The notes under the pieces: model-generated | Database searches by the model: none | Seen by the model: the letters and a program-made list of their open reading frames with translations, nothing else | What the model was told of the DNA's origin: nothing | Made by a program: the position numbers and the translations under genes | Assembly (NCBI RefSeq): GCF_018596315.1 | Contig: NZ_JAHEAG010000002.1 | Coordinates: forward strand, 434,001-498,000 | Length of the DNA: 64,000 bases | DNA from: Bradyrhizobium sp. SRL28 | GTDB lineage: Bacteria > Pseudomonadota > Alphaproteobacteria > Rhizobiales > Xanthobacteraceae | Reading direction: 5' to 3' | In this document: piece after piece, positions 62,653-64,000 of the stretch | Layout: each line of letters starts with the position of its first letter | Position numbering within the stretch: position 1 is the stretch's first letter

Positions 62653-64000
62653 ATGTCCGAGCGGTGGACACCCGATAGCTGGCGCACCAGGCCGGTGCTG
62701 CAGGTCCCCGATTATCCCGATGCCAAGGCATTGGCCGATGTCGAGGCGCAGCTCGCCACGTTTCCGCCGCTGGTGTTCGCCGGCGAAGCCCGCAACCTGA
62801 AAAAGGCGCTGGCGCGTGTCGCCGCGGGCGAAGCCTTCCTGCTGCAGGGCGGCGATTGCGCCGAGAGCTTTGCCGAGCATGGCGCCAATAACATCCGCGA
62901 CTTCTTCCGCGTGCTGCTGCAGATGGCCGTCGTTTTGACCTACGCCGGCGCGCTGCCGGTGGTGAAGGTCGGCCGTATCGCCGGGCAGTTTGCAAAACCG
63001 CGCTCGTCGAACACGGAAAAGATCAACGGTGTCGAGCTGCCGAGCTACCGCGGCGACATCATCAACGACATCGCCTTCACGGCGGAGTCGCGCATCCCCG
63101 ATCCGCAGCGCCAGTTGATGGCCTACCGGCAATCGGCCGCGACGCTGAACCTGCTTCGCGCCTTCGCGACCGGCGGCTTTGCCAATCTCGGCAGCGTGCA
63201 CCAGTGGATGCTCGGCTTCCTCAAGGATTCCCCGCAGTCACGCCGCTACAAGGAACTGGCCGACCGTATCTCGGATGCGCTGAACTTCATGCGCGCCTGT
63301 GGGCTCGATCTCGAAAGCCATCCCGAACTGCGTGCGACCGATTTCTACACCAGCCACGAAGCGCTGCTGCTTGGTTACGAGCAGGCCTTCACACGGGTCG
63401 ATTCCACCACCGGCGACTGGTACGCGACGTCGGGCCACATGATCTGGATCGGCGATCGCACCCGCCAACTCGACCACGGCCATGTCGAATATTTCCGCGG
63501 CATCAAGAACCCGATCGGCCTGAAATGCGGTCCCTCGCTGAAGCCGGATGAACTGTTGAAGCTGATCGACATCCTCAACCCCGACAATGAGCCCGGACGG
63601 CTGACGCTGATCAACCGCTTCGGCTCCGACAAGGTCGGCGACCATCTCGCGCCGCTGATCCGCGCCGTGCAGCGGGAAGGACGGGTCGTGGTCTGGTCCT
63701 GCGATCCCATGCACGGCAACACCATCACGTCGAACTCGGGCTACAAGACCCGTCCGTTCGACCGGGTGCTGTCGGAGGTGAAGTCGTTCTTCGCCATCCA
63801 TGCGGCGGAGGGAACGCATGCCGGCGGCGTGCACCTGGAGATGACCGGACAGGACGTCACCGAATGCATCGGCGGCGCCCGCGCCATCACCGACGAGGAC
63901 CTCAACGACCGCTATCACACGGTCTGCGATCCCCGCCTCAACGCCGAACAATCCATCGACATGGCTTTCCTGATCGCCGAACTGCTGAAGCAGGAACGCG
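62653..64000 (+). CDS. class II 3-deoxy-7-phosphoheptulonate synthase (partial, runs off window)
   Basis: First 449 codons of a plant-type (class II) DAHP synthase, first step of aromatic amino acid biosynthesis. ATG 62653 has AGGAG eight bases upstream. Recognisable segments: '[20 protein letters not shown]', '[20 protein letters not shown]', '[20 protein letters not shown]' (metal-binding Cys), '[20 protein letters not shown]', '[20 protein letters not shown]', '[11 protein letters not shown]', '[14 protein letters not shown]' and '[20 protein letters not shown]'. No stop codon before the window edge, so only the last few residues are missing, judged by family length. Confidence 0.95.
   Translation, partial: MSERWTPDSWRTRPVLQVPDYPDAKALADVEAQLATFPPLVFAGEARNLKKALARVAAGEAFLLQGGDCAESFAEHGANNIRDFFRVLLQMAVVLTYAGALPVVKVGRIAGQFAKPRSSNTEKINGVELPSYRGDIINDIAFTAESRIPDPQRQLMAYRQSAATLNLLRAFATGGFANLGSVHQWMLGFLKDSPQSRRYKELADRISDALNFMRACGLDLESHPELRATDFYTSHEALLLGYEQAFTRVDSTTGDWYATSGHMIWIGDRTRQLDHGHVEYFRGIKNPIGLKCGPSLKPDELLKLIDILNPDNEPGRLTLINRFGSDKVGDHLAPLIRAVQREGRVVVWSCDPMHGNTITSNSGYKTRPFDRVLSEVKSFFAIHAAEGTHAGGVHLEMTGQDVTECIGGARAITDEDLNDRYHTVCDPRLNAEQSIDMAFLIAELLKQER

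Noticed and set aside
62638..63951. Minus-strand open frames at the right end
   Set aside because: Antisense to the class II DAHP synthase, which has intact family motifs and a good ribosome site.

Overview
The window looks like chromosome of a Bradyrhizobium-type alphaproteobacterium (Nitrobacteraceae). The basis is high G+C coding sequence, many GTG/TTG starts, family content (DUF1127, DUF1289, DUF2059 next to gor, PleC/DivJ-like kinase, class II DAHP synthase) and short palindromic intergenic repeats of the kind common in that group. No tRNA, rRNA, CRISPR array, transposase or integrase was recognised.

Layout. (1) 0.1-3 kb, minus strand: AraC regulator, an atypical SDR and nitronate monooxygenase. 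(2) 3.1-13.6 kb: a signalling block with a Cache/HAMP/PAS hybrid histidine kinase preceded by a 52-codon small ORF, a GT1 glycosyltransferase, an OmpR-type response regulator, a DUF1127 protein, and a di-heme cytochrome c peroxidase overlapping a VirA-like sensor kinase whose receiver domain has lost its phospho-acceptor Asp. Four promoter regions here carry the same 46-bp bipartite box (RYTRCRRYYGTAAC-N27-GTAAC), always pointing at the downstream gene. This is the strongest candidate for an undescribed regulatory circuit. (3) 14.2-29.7 kb: two tandem segments bounded by three copies of the 5' coding end of dusA (14211, 27682, 29704), read here as attachment-site scars of islands integrated in dusA. 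The first holds an AraC regulator, a three-subunit molybdenum hydroxylase with a fused CoxG-like domain, an acyl-CoA ligase, an enoyl-CoA hydratase and a complete branched-chain-amino-acid-type ABC transporter. That set suggests uptake, CoA activation and hydroxylation of an unknown, perhaps aromatic, acid. The second is degraded: a receiver/methyltransferase chimera and a HEPN-like protein. (4) 29.6-37.7 kb: dusA, then a gamma-resorcylate pathway: graR divergent from graD-graA-graF-graK-graC-graB, giving resorcylate -> resorcinol -> hydroxyquinol -> maleylacetate -> 3-oxoadipate.

(5) 37.8-64 kb is mostly core chromosome: small membrane proteins, a methyltransferase, a periplasmic aspartic protease with DUF1289, a CtrA-box-associated histidine kinase, a HIBADH-family dehydrogenase, a VOC protein, Mrp/ApbC, a TRAP transporter with two tandem DctP proteins, moaA, gph, an SDR, rpiA, DUF2059, gor, 3-hydroxybutyryl-CoA dehydrogenase, a flavoprotein, an isochorismatase-like hydrolase, a small Cys/His secreted protein, an alpha/beta hydrolase, and a class II DAHP synthase that runs off the right edge.

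All calls come from reading sequence and motifs by eye. Family names rest on recognised motifs, not searches. Residue positions are approximate.
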